Shown: positions 44,895 to 54,309, numbered from the stretch's first letter. The stretch is 64,000 bases of DNA from Thalassotalea_F euphylliae (GCF_042682785.1 NZ_JBHUIB010000003.1:124001-188000); one strand, 5' to 3'. Made by a program: numbers and translations. Notes: generated by a model not told the origin, from the letters alone.

Positions 44895-45576
44895 AAAACT
44901 CTGGCATCAAGCAGAATGGGCAAAGTCAGCGGACGGTTTGCCTATCAGCATATATGCGAGTAGACCAATAGACGAAATTGTACAACACGCCCCTATTTTG
45001 TTTGTTGGTGGTGTTCATGGCGATGAACCTGAGGGCGTAGCATTAGCTGAAGACTGGCTTGCCTGGTTAACCCAGAATAACTGTCTGAATGACTGGGTAC
45101 TGATACCTTGTATTAACCCTGATGGCTATCACAAACTTGAACGCACCAATGGCAACGGTGTTGATTTAAATCGTAATTTTCCATCCCGATGCTGGTCAGG
45201 TGTACATGATGAACCTCGCTATTTTCCTGGAATAGGGCCTGCTTCGGAGCCTGAGACAAAGGCTCTAGTACACTTAGTTGAGCAGATAACACCAGTGATC
45301 ATTATTCATTTTCATAGTTGGGAACCCAGTATTGTCTACACTAATGATAAAGCGAAGTGGGCGGCAGAGCGATTAAGTATGTCATCAGGCTATCACGCAC
45401 AGCCAGATATTGGTTATCCAACGCCTGGTAGTTTGGGAGAGTATGGCGGCAAAGATTTGGGCATCGGCGTTATTTGTATTGAGGAGCAAGAAGGTGAACC
45501 TTTAACTCGCGTTTTTCCTAAATTTAAGCAGGGCTTGATTGATATCATTCACGCAAAAAGTGGTCAATTTGGCTAA
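44887..45576 (+). CDS. M14-family zinc carboxypeptidase, MpaA-like
   Basis: A 229-residue compact M14 enzyme. Ligands are His and Glu in GGVHGDEPEG and His in IIHFHSWEPS; NGVDLNRNFPS is the conserved substrate-pocket segment and IEEQEGEP supplies the likely catalytic glutamate. It is close in size to murein peptide amidase MpaA, which cleaves D-glutamyl-diaminopimelate bonds in recycled cell-wall peptides. It lacks a signal peptide. Its ATG lies inside the last codons of the glycosyltransferase gene. Confidence 0.85.
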   Translation: MAKKLWHQAEWAKSADGLPISIYASRPIDEIVQHAPILFVGGVHGDEPEGVALAEDWLAWLTQNNCLNDWVLIPCINPDGYHKLERTNGNGVDLNRNFPSRCWSGVHDEPRYFPGIGPASEPETKALVHLVEQITPVIIIHFHSWEPSIVYTNDKAKWAAERLSMSSGYHAQPDIGYPTPGSLGEYGGKDLGIGVICIEEQEGEPLTRVFPKFKQGLIDIIHAKSGQFG

Positions 45577-45721
45577 GTTATCGGTGCTAAAAATAGCAGA
45601 AATCCAAATTGAAAAAATTAACATTTTGAAAATTATAGAAATTTTATAGTTGGCGTAGTAAATGCTGTGTTTGCGGATACGCTAAAACTTACATTGTAGA
45701 CTACGAAGAAAAGGATACCCC

Positions 45722-46363
45722 ATGCCAGTTGTCATTGAAGATAGACCGACTCAAGCGGTGAGAGACGAAGTAATAGATCAACTTATTATGAATTACAGTC
45801 ACGGCCGTTTATCTTACGACGCGTTTGAGCGTAGACTCGATAAGGCGATGAATAGCGAAGACAACGTCGAAATCGCCGCGCTAGCAGAGGATTTAGAGTT
45901 GGAAGTAGATGAGCAATATGTGGACTCTAAAAAGCGCGACTTCTCCTTTAGTTTTGAACCAGAAGGCGGAGAAGAAACAGATACTTTGGTTAATGTCTTT
46001 AGTGGCAGCAGCCGAGGAGGGGCGTGGAAAGTAGCAAAAGAAATTAGAATGTTTAGCTTGTTCTCTGGTTCAGATATCGACTTTAGCCAAGCTCGTTTTA
46101 CGCACCCAGAGACACATGTCAAAGTGTTCAGTCTGTTTAGTGGCGACAATATATATATTCCAGAAAATGTGAATGTGGTCTCAAAAGCGTTTTGTATTTT
46201 TGGCGGCATTGATATTAAAGCCCCTAATATGGGGCAAGTGGGGGCGCCAACAATAGTGGTTGAGGGCGTTGCAATATTTAGTGGTTTAGATATTAAAGTG
46301 AGACAGTCACTTAAAGAGAAATTTATTGGCTTCGCTGATAGTTTGAAGAATATTTTTAATTAA
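45722..46363 (+). CDS. DUF1707 and LiaF-like C-terminal domain protein
   Basis: A 213-residue cytoplasmic or membrane-associated protein without transmembrane helices. Residues about 8-60 resemble DUF1707 (VRDEVIDQLIMNYSHGRLSYDAFERRLDKAM). The second half carries repeated FSLFSGSDIDFS, FSLFSGDNIYIP, FCIFGGIDIKAP and IFSGLDIKV, the beta-solenoid pattern of LiaF/cell-wall-active-antibiotic-response proteins. In Firmicutes LiaF restrains a two-component system; the function here is unknown. AAAGGATACCCC precedes the ATG. Confidence 0.78.
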   Translation: MPVVIEDRPTQAVRDEVIDQLIMNYSHGRLSYDAFERRLDKAMNSEDNVEIAALAEDLELEVDEQYVDSKKRDFSFSFEPEGGEETDTLVNVFSGSSRGGAWKVAKEIRMFSLFSGSDIDFSQARFTHPETHVKVFSLFSGDNIYIPENVNVVSKAFCIFGGIDIKAPNMGQVGAPTIVVEGVAIFSGLDIKVRQSLKEKFIGFADSLKNIFN

Positions 46364-46378
46364 TGTTAACTAAACACA

Positions 46379-46411
46379 AAAAAAGGCTTAGCAGATGCTA
46401 AGCCTTTTTAT
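46379..46411. terminator. Bidirectional intrinsic terminator
   Basis: AAAAGGCTTAGC (46381-46392) and GCTAAGCCTTTT (46397-46408) form a 12-bp stem with A- and T-rich flanks, between convergent genes. Confidence 0.88.
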
Positions 46412-46426
46412 ATGGGGGTAGACACG

Positions 46427-47596
46427 TTAACTGAAAATACTTTTCATAAGATTAATAGCTTGGTCTACTGTTTTACCACTTTGTACTGATTTTATCAGTG
46501 TGCCTCGCATATTATGAATAAACTCAGGCAATTCTGGGTTCTCAAGCGCTTGATCGACCAGCTGTTCTGCAGATGCTTTACTCCGTTTGCCTGCGCGCGG
46601 TGAAACTGCTTTTACCGTTTTGGGTTTGTCGCGAAGGCGAATAAAATTAGATTGGTTCGCTTGGTCTTGGTCAGCAAACAAGAAAACATCAACAAGCGCT
46701 GAACGGTACTTCCATAGCCTTTGCTCCGCTTCTAGTTCTGGCTCGTCGCTTCTCAACCAGGCCATATGCTGAAGAGGAAGTACTAGTTGCTGCCAGTAAT
46801 CTTCAAAGCTTTGATTGTTTAAACGTGCACAGTTAAGTCCGTTAGCAAATATCTCGAATTTTGCAGTAGTCAGACAAACAAATACATCAGGACGACGCAT
46901 CGTCAATAAGCGAGTAGCAGGTGTTAGTGTAGGACTAGCTTCTGGGTCTACAGCGTTGAAAGCTTGCTTGTATCCTGCGACGAATGCTTGGTAATCGGCA
47001 AGTGTCACGTCTCCCTCTAATGGAATGCAGTTGATAACGTCATCAAGCTGTTCTGCATGCTGACTAACTAATGCCATAAATGCTTTGTTACTTTTCGTGG
47101 AACCGAACCACTCAATGTCAAAAGGGTAGCTTTCAGGCGCATGGCTTGCGGTATGTTTACCGGCAATGACTAAGCGGTCCTCAATATTTAATTGAGAGAA
47201 AGGTTGTCGTTGAAGTTGACTCACATAGTCGAGTAGTGCGAGTCGCTCATGTAAAGACTGCTTTTCAGCATTTTGCTCAATATACGCTGCAAAGATAGGC
47301 CATGGTGCTACGCGCAGTGTTTTTAACTGGTAGCAACTAATAGCATTCGCGAGTAAGTCTTCTAACTTTTTGAGTGGCTTGAACTGCGCCTCATCAAGTA
47401 GTTCTCGATTAACTTTGTTTTGGCAAATGTCATGGAAGGTGTAGCACCATCCTAAGAAGTCTTCAGGGTGATGTTCAACCTTTACCGCCATCAGATTTAG
47501 GCTTAGTTCAGTAACATGCTTTAGCATGTTTTGGTACTGCTGTGACTCGATATCAGACAAGGCCATTTTCGTTGGCGCGGTTAAAAGTTTTCTCAT
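46427..47596 (-). CDS. Unknown 389-residue protein
   Basis: A cytoplasmic protein with no signal peptide or membrane helix. The central part (SPTLTPATRLLTMRRPDVFVC, LNNQSFEDYWQQLV) resembles a segment I have seen in proteins near restriction or defence genes, but I cannot name a family and the resemblance is weak. The C-terminal 60 residues are lysine-rich and helical. The gene is alone between convergent and divergent neighbours. Codon use looks like the neighbours. No function is offered. Confidence 0.6.
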   Translation of the reverse strand: MRKLLTAPTKMALSDIESQQYQNMLKHVTELSLNLMAVKVEHHPEDFLGWCYTFHDICQNKVNRELLDEAQFKPLKKLEDLLANAISCYQLKTLRVAPWPIFAAYIEQNAEKQSLHERLALLDYVSQLQRQPFSQLNIEDRLVIAGKHTASHAPESYPFDIEWFGSTKSNKAFMALVSQHAEQLDDVINCIPLEGDVTLADYQAFVAGYKQAFNAVDPEASPTLTPATRLLTMRRPDVFVCLTTAKFEIFANGLNCARLNNQSFEDYWQQLVLPLQHMAWLRSDEPELEAEQRLWKYRSALVDVFLFADQDQANQSNFIRLRDKPKTVKAVSPRAGKRSKASAEQLVDQALENPELPEFIHNMRGTLIKSVQSGKTVDQAINLMKSIFS

Positions 47597-47780
47597 AAAA
47601 ACTGCAATAAGAAAGCAAACGGGCGGCGAATAATACTGTGTTTTAGGCGTGATGCAATATCAACTTTGTGGCCTTTTGTTTAAGTGCTGAATTTCTATGC
47701 AATTAAATGTTACAAACCACTAAATTGGCTTTAGCGCAAAGATGACTATACTTACCGAGAGTATTCAGGGAGAAGCTAAA

Positions 47781-47990
47781 ATGGAATTTGACACGCCAAA
47801 GGCTATTCGCCACATTAAAAACCATAATGCAAAACAGTTTCAAGTGAACGGAAAGCCCGTATGTCGACTTGAGGCAATGGCATTTGCGTTGAACTATCAC
47901 ACTTTAGATATCGTTGAATCGCCTATTGCGACTGAAGTTATCGGTATGGATAAAGTGCAACAAGTAGACGCATATGTCTTAAAACGTTAG
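47781..47990 (+). CDS. Small unknown protein
   Basis: A 69-residue protein starting at the ATG at 47781, which has GGGAG 7 bases upstream; an earlier ATG at 47742 is open but lacks a ribosome binding site. The sequence is MEFDTPKAIRHIKNHNAKQF and then NGKPVCRLEAMAFAL, mixed alpha/beta and cytoplasmic. I do not recognise it. Its stop overlaps the end of the convergent argP gene by four bases. Confidence 0.6.
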   Translation: MEFDTPKAIRHIKNHNAKQFQVNGKPVCRLEAMAFALNYHTLDIVESPIATEVIGMDKVQQVDAYVLKR

Positions 47991-48886
47991 TAAGATGCTA
48001 ACAGTTTTTTGGCATAGTCTACGACATGTTCCGATACTTGTTTGAAGACACCTTTTTCTAGGACCCAAGAGTGCCAGTATAGGTGTTGGGTGAGCGGTTC
48101 CTTTGGCGCAATATTAATCAATCTTCTGTTGTCTAGGTGTTGCTTTGCCTGTGTCATGGGTAAAAGTGTATAAACGAGCCCTGCAACAGCAAGGTTTACA
48201 AACGCTTCTGACGATCTAACTCGATGGCATGGGTAGTCACCTGTTGCTAATCCAAACCTCTCCATAATGTATTGTCTGTGCATATTATCGTTAGCGTCGA
48301 AGTCCACAGCAGGCGCATTGGTTAATGCTGATTTAGTGATACCATTAGTAAAGTACTTTTTCACAAACTGTGGACTAGCACAGAGGACATATTGTAACTC
48401 TCCTATGTATTGTGTTTTGCAGCCAGCAACACTTCTATCTTGACTACTTAATGCGGCAAAAACTTCTCCCTTGGTTAACAACTTCTGTGTTGTTGCTTCA
48501 TTGCTAACATGCAAGTCTAGCTCGATATTCTTGGTTTCTAGCAGCGGTGCAATTGCCGGTATAAACCAGCTTGCTAGTGTGTCAGCATTTAGTCCGATTG
48601 CTAACTTTGTCGGTTGCTGTTGCTCATTTGGAAAAATTTCGGCGTGCAGGCGGTTATTCACCTGCGCTAATTCTTTTGCATACCTGAGTAGCTTTTCCCC
48701 CATGGGCGTTGCCACGATAGGTACATTCCTTACCAAAACTGGCTGGGCGACAAGCTGTTCTAATTGCTTTATGCGTTGAGAAATCGCTGACTGAGTAATG
48801 TTTAGCCTGTTAGCGGCTCGCTCAAAACTTTGTTCTGTGATGACTGCTTGTAGCGCGAATAAGAGTTTAGGGTCAATTGAGAACAT
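47987..48886 (-). CDS. argP: LysR-type regulator ArgP
   Basis: A 299-residue LysR regulator. The start at 48886 (MFSIDPKLLFALQAVI) aligns with the start of E. coli ArgP; the TTG at 48946 would add 20 residues. FERAANRLNITQSAISQRIKQLEQLVAQPVLVRN is the ArgP-type winged helix. ArgP controls export of basic amino acids in response to arginine and lysine. The divergent argO gene 106 bp away makes this a strong call. Confidence 0.93.
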   Translation of the reverse strand: MFSIDPKLLFALQAVITEQSFERAANRLNITQSAISQRIKQLEQLVAQPVLVRNVPIVATPMGEKLLRYAKELAQVNNRLHAEIFPNEQQQPTKLAIGLNADTLASWFIPAIAPLLETKNIELDLHVSNEATTQKLLTKGEVFAALSSQDRSVAGCKTQYIGELQYVLCASPQFVKKYFTNGITKSALTNAPAVDFDANDNMHRQYIMERFGLATGDYPCHRVRSSEAFVNLAVAGLVYTLLPMTQAKQHLDNRRLINIAPKEPLTQHLYWHSWVLEKGVFKQVSEHVVDYAKKLLASY

Positions 48887-48991
48887 TAAGGGTATTAATT
48901 TTTCTAATGAATAATTAAATTTATTAATTTTACTTAAATTGTGCAAGTCCTTACATTACGACATATAGCTTGATAACGATTTGGAGGCGCA

Positions 48992-49600
48992 ATGTTTACC
49001 GTAGCGAAAGGTTTTATTATTGGAGCAGGAATGATTATCCCGATTGGCGCACAGAACTCTTACGTGCTGAGCCAAGCAATCAAAAAGAATTTTCATTTTA
49101 CCGCAGCAACCATTTGTATATTGTGTGATTTCCTATTGATGTCGCTTGGTGTATTTGGTGGCGGCGCGTTAGTCAACAGTAACGAGTATTTATATTACGG
49201 TATTACGTGGGGCGGTATCTTATTTTTATCAGTTTATGGGGCCTTATTCTTTCGAGATTTTATCCGTTCAGCCACAGGAAAAATGACGGACCTAGCCAAG
49301 CCTAGCACCAGAAGGCTTGTCATTTTTACAACGCTAGCTGTTACTTTGTTGAATCCTCACGTTTATCTGGATACGGTGGTGATAATTGGCAGTATTAGTA
49401 GTCAGTACAGTGATGATCAAAAGCTATTATTTCTCTTGGGTACGGCACTGGCTTCATTGACTTGGTTTTATGCACTGTCATCGGCAGCGGCAAAAATGTC
49501 ACCCTGGTTGAGCAAGCCGAACGTGCAACGTGGTATCAACTTATTTGTCGCGTTAATTATGTGGTCGATAGCAATATCGCTACTCGTGCAGGTCATATAA
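48992..49600 (+). CDS. argO: Arginine exporter ArgO (LysE family)
   Basis: A 202-residue inner-membrane exporter with about six helices and the LysE-family N terminus (KGFIIGAGMIIPIGAQNSYVL). In E. coli ArgO exports L-arginine and its toxic analogue canavanine under ArgP control. The ATG has GGAGG 5 bases upstream. The divergent arrangement with argP at 105 bp matches the E. coli regulatory pair. Confidence 0.93.
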   Translation: MFTVAKGFIIGAGMIIPIGAQNSYVLSQAIKKNFHFTAATICILCDFLLMSLGVFGGGALVNSNEYLYYGITWGGILFLSVYGALFFRDFIRSATGKMTDLAKPSTRRLVIFTTLAVTLLNPHVYLDTVVIIGSISSQYSDDQKLLFLLGTALASLTWFYALSSAAAKMSPWLSKPNVQRGINLFVALIMWSIAISLLVQVI

Positions 49601-49644
49601 ATGAGTGCAGCGCGCATACGTATCAATGTATAGACATGGATAAA

Positions 49645-49665
49645 AAAGCCCCATTTAGGGGCTTT
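49645..49665. terminator. Hairpin after argO
   Basis: AAAGCCCC and GGGGCTTT form an 8-bp stem with a 5-base loop and A/T-rich flanks, between the convergent argO and yqhD. Confidence 0.7.
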
Positions 49666-49692
49666 CATCTTTCCAATGTAAGCAGATTTTAT

Positions 49693-50841
49693 TTATAACG
49701 ATGCGCGAATAATGCGCTTGCTACGTTCCAGCGTAACCGCTTGCCTTTCACCCATTGCTGTTTGATTGTGGCGCTCTAATTGTGCGACTAGCGCGTCAAC
49801 GACTTCTTCATTTAAGTTATAGTCAGCAAATCGTGTTTTCATGCCAACGGCGTGGAAAAAAGATTCAGTTTTCTCAATGGCTTGATCAATTTTTTTGTCT
49901 ATATCGCCCTCTGTAATTCCCCAAATTCGTGCTGCGTATTGCACTAATTTATCTTGTTTTTCTTTACGCATTTCAGACATCATTCTTGGCAAAATAATCG
50001 CGAGGGTTTGTGCATGGTCTAATCCATAGAGCGCCGTGATTTCATGACCAATACCATGAGTTGACCAATCTTGCGGAACGCCTGCGCCAATTAAACCATT
50101 TAACGCCATTGTTGCGCTCCACATGACATTAGCACGCACTTCATCGTCATTAGCACTAAATACCTTAGGGCCTTCCTCAATAAGTGTCAGTAATAGCCCT
50201 TCCGCGAAACGGTCTTGTACTTTGGCGTTAACACTATAGGTTAGGTATTGTTCCATAATGTGTACGAAGGCATCGACAATACCATTGGTCAGCTGTCTGT
50301 CTGGTAATGACTTCATGACGTCAGGGTCAAGCACTGCGAACAACGGGTGGACGTATGGAGAACCAAATGCAAATTTGTCTTTTGTTGATAATTTAGAAAC
50401 CACCGCGAAGCTATTTGATTCGCTGCCAGTTGCAGGCAGTGTAAGTACCACACCAAGAGGAATGGCAGCATTAACCGGTGCATTCTTGGCTAGAATATCC
50501 CATGGTTCGCCGTCAAATTTAGCGGCCGCAGCAATAAACTTACATCCGTCGACAACTGAGCCTCCGCCGACTGCAAGTATGAAGTCGACGTTTTCCTCTT
50601 TCACTAACTCAACCGCTTTCATTGTGGTTTCATAGCTTGGGTTGGGCTCAATACCAGAGAATTCAACAATCGCGTGGTCTTTAAGTGCGGTCAGTACTTG
50701 TTGGTAGACACCGTTTGACTTAATGCTGCCGCCACCATATGCAAGTAACACTTTGTGTTGCTTATCGATAGACTTAGCAAGTTTCGCTATTTGGCCTTGG
50801 CCAAAATGAATAGCGGTTTGATTTTGATAAGAAAAATTCAT
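49693..50841 (-). CDS. yqhD: NADPH-dependent aldehyde reductase YqhD (iron-type alcohol dehydrogenase)
   Basis: A 382-residue iron/zinc alcohol dehydrogenase, colinear with E. coli YqhD. Typical segments are LLAYGGGSIKSNGVY, LAVGGGSVVDG, TLPATGSESN and the metal site GHEITALYGLDHAQTLA. It reduces short-chain aldehydes produced by lipid peroxidation, using NADPH. The start at 50841 (MNFSYQNQTAIHFG) fits the family and has AAGGA 10 bases upstream; a longer frame from 50874 is open. It is monocistronic. Confidence 0.93.
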   Translation of the reverse strand: MNFSYQNQTAIHFGQGQIAKLAKSIDKQHKVLLAYGGGSIKSNGVYQQVLTALKDHAIVEFSGIEPNPSYETTMKAVELVKEENVDFILAVGGGSVVDGCKFIAAAAKFDGEPWDILAKNAPVNAAIPLGVVLTLPATGSESNSFAVVSKLSTKDKFAFGSPYVHPLFAVLDPDVMKSLPDRQLTNGIVDAFVHIMEQYLTYSVNAKVQDRFAEGLLLTLIEEGPKVFSANDDEVRANVMWSATMALNGLIGAGVPQDWSTHGIGHEITALYGLDHAQTLAIILPRMMSEMRKEKQDKLVQYAARIWGITEGDIDKKIDQAIEKTESFFHAVGMKTRFADYNLNEEVVDALVAQLERHNQTAMGERQAVTLERSKRIIRASL

Positions 50842-50978
50842 AGGGAGTAGGTCCTTAACCCGAGATGTGTGCACTGATTACTATATGTGTTTATTCTAGG
50901 CAAAGATCAACGGTATGATGTAAATCAATACAAGAAAGTCTCAAACCCAATACGATAAAAATAACAAGGAGTTGTGAG

Positions 50979-51242
50979 ATGAATGAGAAGCAAACAATCC
51001 GTGCCCTTAAAATATGTATTGGCATAGGTTTATGTCTATTGTTGCTTGGGCACTATTTGATTAGCTATGCAAACTTACCCGAAACGCTTGGCGTCAAGGG
51101 GATGGTGATCAGCGCTGCTTGTATTGCGTTGGGTCTCATATTTAGTTTACCCACAAAGATGTACTTAACGTTTTTGCTAATGACACGTGAAAACAGGCTA
51201 GACGCTGAACAAAGACGTGTAAATAGCAAAAATGAACAATAA
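50979..51242 (+). CDS. Small two-helix membrane protein
   Basis: An 87-residue protein with two membrane helices (residues about 10-28 and 42-60), then a basic cytoplasmic tail (RENRLDAEQRRVNSK). I do not recognise the family. AAGGAGTTG precedes the ATG. It ends about 60 bp before the likely start of the following solute-binding protein. Confidence 0.65.
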   Translation: MNEKQTIRALKICIGIGLCLLLLGHYLISYANLPETLGVKGMVISAACIALGLIFSLPTKMYLTFLLMTRENRLDAEQRRVNSKNEQ

Positions 51243-51300
51243 GGACCTCTGTTTTATGATTTGCGCTTATACTTGTATATGCAAAGTAAAGAGGACGTTG

Positions 51301-52077
51301 TTGCCGTTGAAATACGTATTTTGTGTTCTTGCAATCTTTATAGCTTTCCCTGCTGCCAGTGAGCGGCTCAATGTTGGTGTGTTCGACGAACATGCTATGT
51401 ACCTCAAAACCTCCAAGCCCTATCAAGTAGGTTGGCAAGTATTGAACCGTGCAGCAAATAAGGCTGGTTTGGAGATAGTGCCTGTTGAAGAAGCGTGGGC
51501 GAGGAGTATTCAAGAACTCAAAAAGGGGAACTTAGACGGTGTCTTTGGTGCAATGCGTTCAGCTGAACGTGAGCAGTGGGCAGAGTTCTCGTTACCCCTT
51601 TCCAATGATGCGGTACATGTATTTACTCATAAATCAAACTCCGTCAACAACTTAAGGGAAATAGATTTAAAAGCAGCAACTGTCGGCGTTTCTAAAGATT
51701 CGGTTCAACACAAAATGGCAATAGAGTTAGGCTTTAATAATGTGTATGCGATTATTGACCGAAATGCACTCTACAAAATGCTGGTTGCTAATCGTATCGA
51801 CTATCTCATTTTCTCAGATACTTTTACCCATATTTATTGTCATAAATATAGCGAGGATGCCAATCATCACTGCTTGAAGCCGCTAGAGCCAGCGTTAGCC
51901 TCTAATTCTATGCATTTGATGTATAACGCTAACAGCAACACTCGACATGAGGCTTTTGCTCGATTAGATGAGGTGTTAGTGGAGATGAAAAAATCGGGTG
52001 AAATCAAAGCTATTTTTAAGCAAATTTACCAAGATAATTCGCATTACAATGTGTGGGCGGCGTTTTTTGACAACTAA
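51301..52077 (+). CDS. Periplasmic solute-binding protein (SBP family 3)
   Basis: About 258 residues. The TTG at 51301 has GAGG 6 bases upstream and opens a signal peptide (PLKYVFCVLAIFIAFPAAS); the frame is open from 51232. The mature part follows the amino-acid-type SBP pattern: WQVLNRAANKAGLEIVPVEEAWARSIQELKKGNLDGV, and later VGVSKDSV. Such proteins bind amino acids or serve as sensor partners. No permease or ATPase is nearby, so it is an orphan; it is convergent with a GGDEF cyclase. Confidence 0.8.
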   Translation: MPLKYVFCVLAIFIAFPAASERLNVGVFDEHAMYLKTSKPYQVGWQVLNRAANKAGLEIVPVEEAWARSIQELKKGNLDGVFGAMRSAEREQWAEFSLPLSNDAVHVFTHKSNSVNNLREIDLKAATVGVSKDSVQHKMAIELGFNNVYAIIDRNALYKMLVANRIDYLIFSDTFTHIYCHKYSEDANHHCLKPLEPALASNSMHLMYNANSNTRHEAFARLDEVLVEMKKSGEIKAIFKQIYQDNSHYNVWAAFFDN

Positions 52078-52080
52078 GCG

Positions 52081-53139
52081 TTAGCAAACCACTCGATTCC
52101 TTCCATGTTCTTTTGCCTGATACAGGTGCTCATCTGCAGTTTTGATGACATTGTCAAAATTTACTGTGTCATCCACCTGTGCGCAGCCCATACTGACGGT
52201 GATTCTTATGTGAGTATTCCCTTTTTCAAATGGCGCTGCTTCGATACCTGCTCTGACTTTTTCTGCAACCATCATGCCTTTGGTAATGTCTACATCACGA
52301 AAAATTAGTAAGAACTCCTCGCCGCCTATTCGTGCAACAAGGTCAGACTCTCTTAATACACGGCGGATGGTTGTCGCGACGTGCTTTAACACTAAATCAC
52401 CAATATCATGGCCATAATTATCATTAACCCGTTTGAAGTGGTCGATATCAAGGATAGCGATAGATAAAGGGAAATGACGTGAAGGGTTACTGATCACGTC
52501 CTCGATAAATACTGAATCGACGAATCGCCTATTTGGTAGACCTGTCAATGCGTCAGTATTGGCCTGCTTTTGTTTTTCTATATTGACGTTGGTGAGTTCA
52601 GAATGACTTTTAAAACGGAAATACTCGGCTATCAAACACAAGATGACGTTAACAATATATGATGCAAAATAGCGCGATATTTCTTCAATTCGGTAAACCG
52701 CAATCGTGAGTTCCGGCGAAAACACTAAAAAGGTAATGCCAGCGAACAAAATGAGGTTAAGTACTAAACCGCGCCAATAACCAAAGAAAATAAAAAGAGT
52801 GATTGGGAATGGATAAGTCCAGTAGAGACCTGTATTTTGGTGGCCTCCGGTATACACAATGGCGAGCACCAGAGGGATAATAGAGAGACCCGTCAGGGTG
52901 GTGGTTAGCTCGAGCCTTTTGTGGAATCGCAATACAAACAAGTTGATCAAAAATAGCGCAGCAGCACTGAACAAGGTTGTTTTTAATAGGGTAGCTTCGG
53001 CGGGGGTTTTGAACCCAAATATTAAGAGAAAAACAGTGCCAATGTACGTGAAAAAGCTAAGGACTAACTTTTTGCGTTTAACGTCGATGTTTTCACTGGA
53101 ATCGTAATTGGCAAAACGATACCACCAATCTTTTTTCAT
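52081..53139 (-). CDS. Membrane GGDEF diguanylate cyclase
   Basis: A 352-residue protein. About five to six helices occupy residues 25-190, then a GGDEF domain with the signature GGEEF in ARIGGEEFLLIF. The RESD inhibitory I-site precedes it by five residues, so product inhibition is likely. The enzyme makes cyclic di-GMP, controlling motility and biofilm. The sensed signal is unknown; the neighbouring solute-binding protein is convergent and could be unrelated. Confidence 0.95.
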   Translation of the reverse strand: MKKDWWYRFANYDSSENIDVKRKKLVLSFFTYIGTVFLLIFGFKTPAEATLLKTTLFSAAALFLINLFVLRFHKRLELTTTLTGLSIIPLVLAIVYTGGHQNTGLYWTYPFPITLFIFFGYWRGLVLNLILFAGITFLVFSPELTIAVYRIEEISRYFASYIVNVILCLIAEYFRFKSHSELTNVNIEKQKQANTDALTGLPNRRFVDSVFIEDVISNPSRHFPLSIAILDIDHFKRVNDNYGHDIGDLVLKHVATTIRRVLRESDLVARIGGEEFLLIFRDVDITKGMMVAEKVRAGIEAAPFEKGNTHIRITVSMGCAQVDDTVNFDNVIKTADEHLYQAKEHGRNRVVC

Positions 53140-53503
53140 AGCCTTCCTTTTGCTCTCAAATACAGCGAAAAGGCACTGTTTGAGTACTATAGAGCATAGT
53201 CTAGGAATTTACAGATTAGCAAATTTTATATCATTGAATTACCGAAGGTTTCTTAATACCTGATGTCCACTATTGCATACGAATTCATCTTCAGAACCAG
53301 TAGCACATTAAATTTTAGGTACAAAATCTGCTCAGTAAACTTGGCAGTCTAGCAGAATGAACCATACTGATATTGGTTGAGCGAAAAATGTGCAGTTTGT
53401 CATTGTAATTGCACCAGTTTGTCGCGTAACTGAGGACTTCGCTTAATAAAAGTTTAAAAATTGACCGCTAGTCTATGAATAAACTAGCCAAAGGGAAAAG
53501 CTT
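53140..53503. other. 364-bp intergenic region
   Basis: No gene is seen. At 53467-53488 GCTAGT...ACTAGC with TAT/ATA inside form a small interrupted hairpin 16 bp before the CBM48 gene. Nothing else stands out. Confidence 0.5.
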
Positions 53504-53800
53504 ATGTTGACCAAAAAATACTTTAAAACCAAAAATGAAGCGGAAGTAACATTTGAATTTAGTCGTGACGACGTTGACAGCGTTGAACTATTGGGTGAGT
53601 TTACTGACTGGCAACCGGTAGAAATGAAATTCAATAAAAAGTCGAACGTCTTTCGTGCCAAGCTTCGCCTTCCCGTGGGCGAGAGCTTCCATTTCCGTTA
53701 TTTACTGAATGGTGAAGAATGGGAAAATGACTACAACGCTGACCAATACATGCCAAATGTATATGGCTCAGATAACAGCGTAGTACATACTTACAACTAA
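53504..53800 (+). CDS. Small CBM48/isoamylase early-set domain protein
   Basis: A 98-residue protein made of one glycogen-binding (AMPK/isoamylase N-terminal) beta-sandwich domain: VELLGEFTDWQPVEMKF, then FHFRYLLNGEEWENDYNADQY. No catalytic domain follows. Stand-alone forms bind alpha-glucans or have regulatory roles. AAGGGAA lies 7 bases before the ATG. It is followed by a convergent hairpin. Confidence 0.85.
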   Translation: MLTKKYFKTKNEAEVTFEFSRDDVDSVELLGEFTDWQPVEMKFNKKSNVFRAKLRLPVGESFHFRYLLNGEEWENDYNADQYMPNVYGSDNSVVHTYN

Positions 53801-53812
53801 TAGATGCTATGT

Positions 53813-53840
53813 AGGGCGTAAAACTATTGTTTTATGCCCT
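53813..53840. terminator. Hairpin between convergent genes
   Basis: AGGGCGTAAAAC (53813-53824) pairs with GTTTTATGCCCT (53829-53840) with one wobble pair; no T tract follows. It overlaps the end of the minus-strand gene. Confidence 0.45.
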
Positions 53841-54309
53841 TACACGCCTCTAGCTTATCTCTAAACACTTGTTCATCTTCTGGGTTAGTCAGAGACTTTA
53901 ATATAGCCTGGTTACACTTTTTCTCCTCATCAGAGAGAAGCGTGCTGCTGCCATATGATATCGTTGCAACCATCGGTTGAAAATTCACTGCGGCATCACA
54001 GTACATCTCTTTATATTTTTGATGGTGCCAATATCGGCTTGATTGATTTGAAAGTGCTGAACAAATTTGTGTGAATAAGGATTTCGCTTGTACTGTACAC
54101 TCAGAGTACTCTGGCGTATTACGATCATGGTTAAAGCAAACCGTATGATCGAGTACGCGCCATTGACTGTGACTAAATGGTATATCGATATCGTGATACT
54201 GAATAACCAAAGACGTTTCAGTTAGCGCAAGTCGTTGCTGGCTTTCATCTTGAATACTCTCGCCCAGAGCAGCAAGGTACGCAGTAAGAGCGATGGCCGA
54301 AGCTGACAT
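53824..54309 (-). CDS. Cysteine-rich protein of unknown function
   Basis: A 161-residue protein with six cysteines (HTVCF, SECT, TQICS, EMYCD, KKCNQ, EACKG). A weak hydrophobic stretch at the N terminus (SAIALTAYLAALG) could direct export, where the cysteines could pair. I recognise no family. It is a single gene with AAGGATAAGGAT upstream of its start. Confidence 0.55.
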   Translation of the reverse strand: MSASAIALTAYLAALGESIQDESQQRLALTETSLVIQYHDIDIPFSHSQWRVLDHTVCFNHDRNTPEYSECTVQAKSLFTQICSALSNQSSRYWHHQKYKEMYCDAAVNFQPMVATISYGSSTLLSDEEKKCNQAILKSLTNPEDEQVFRDKLEACKGIKQ

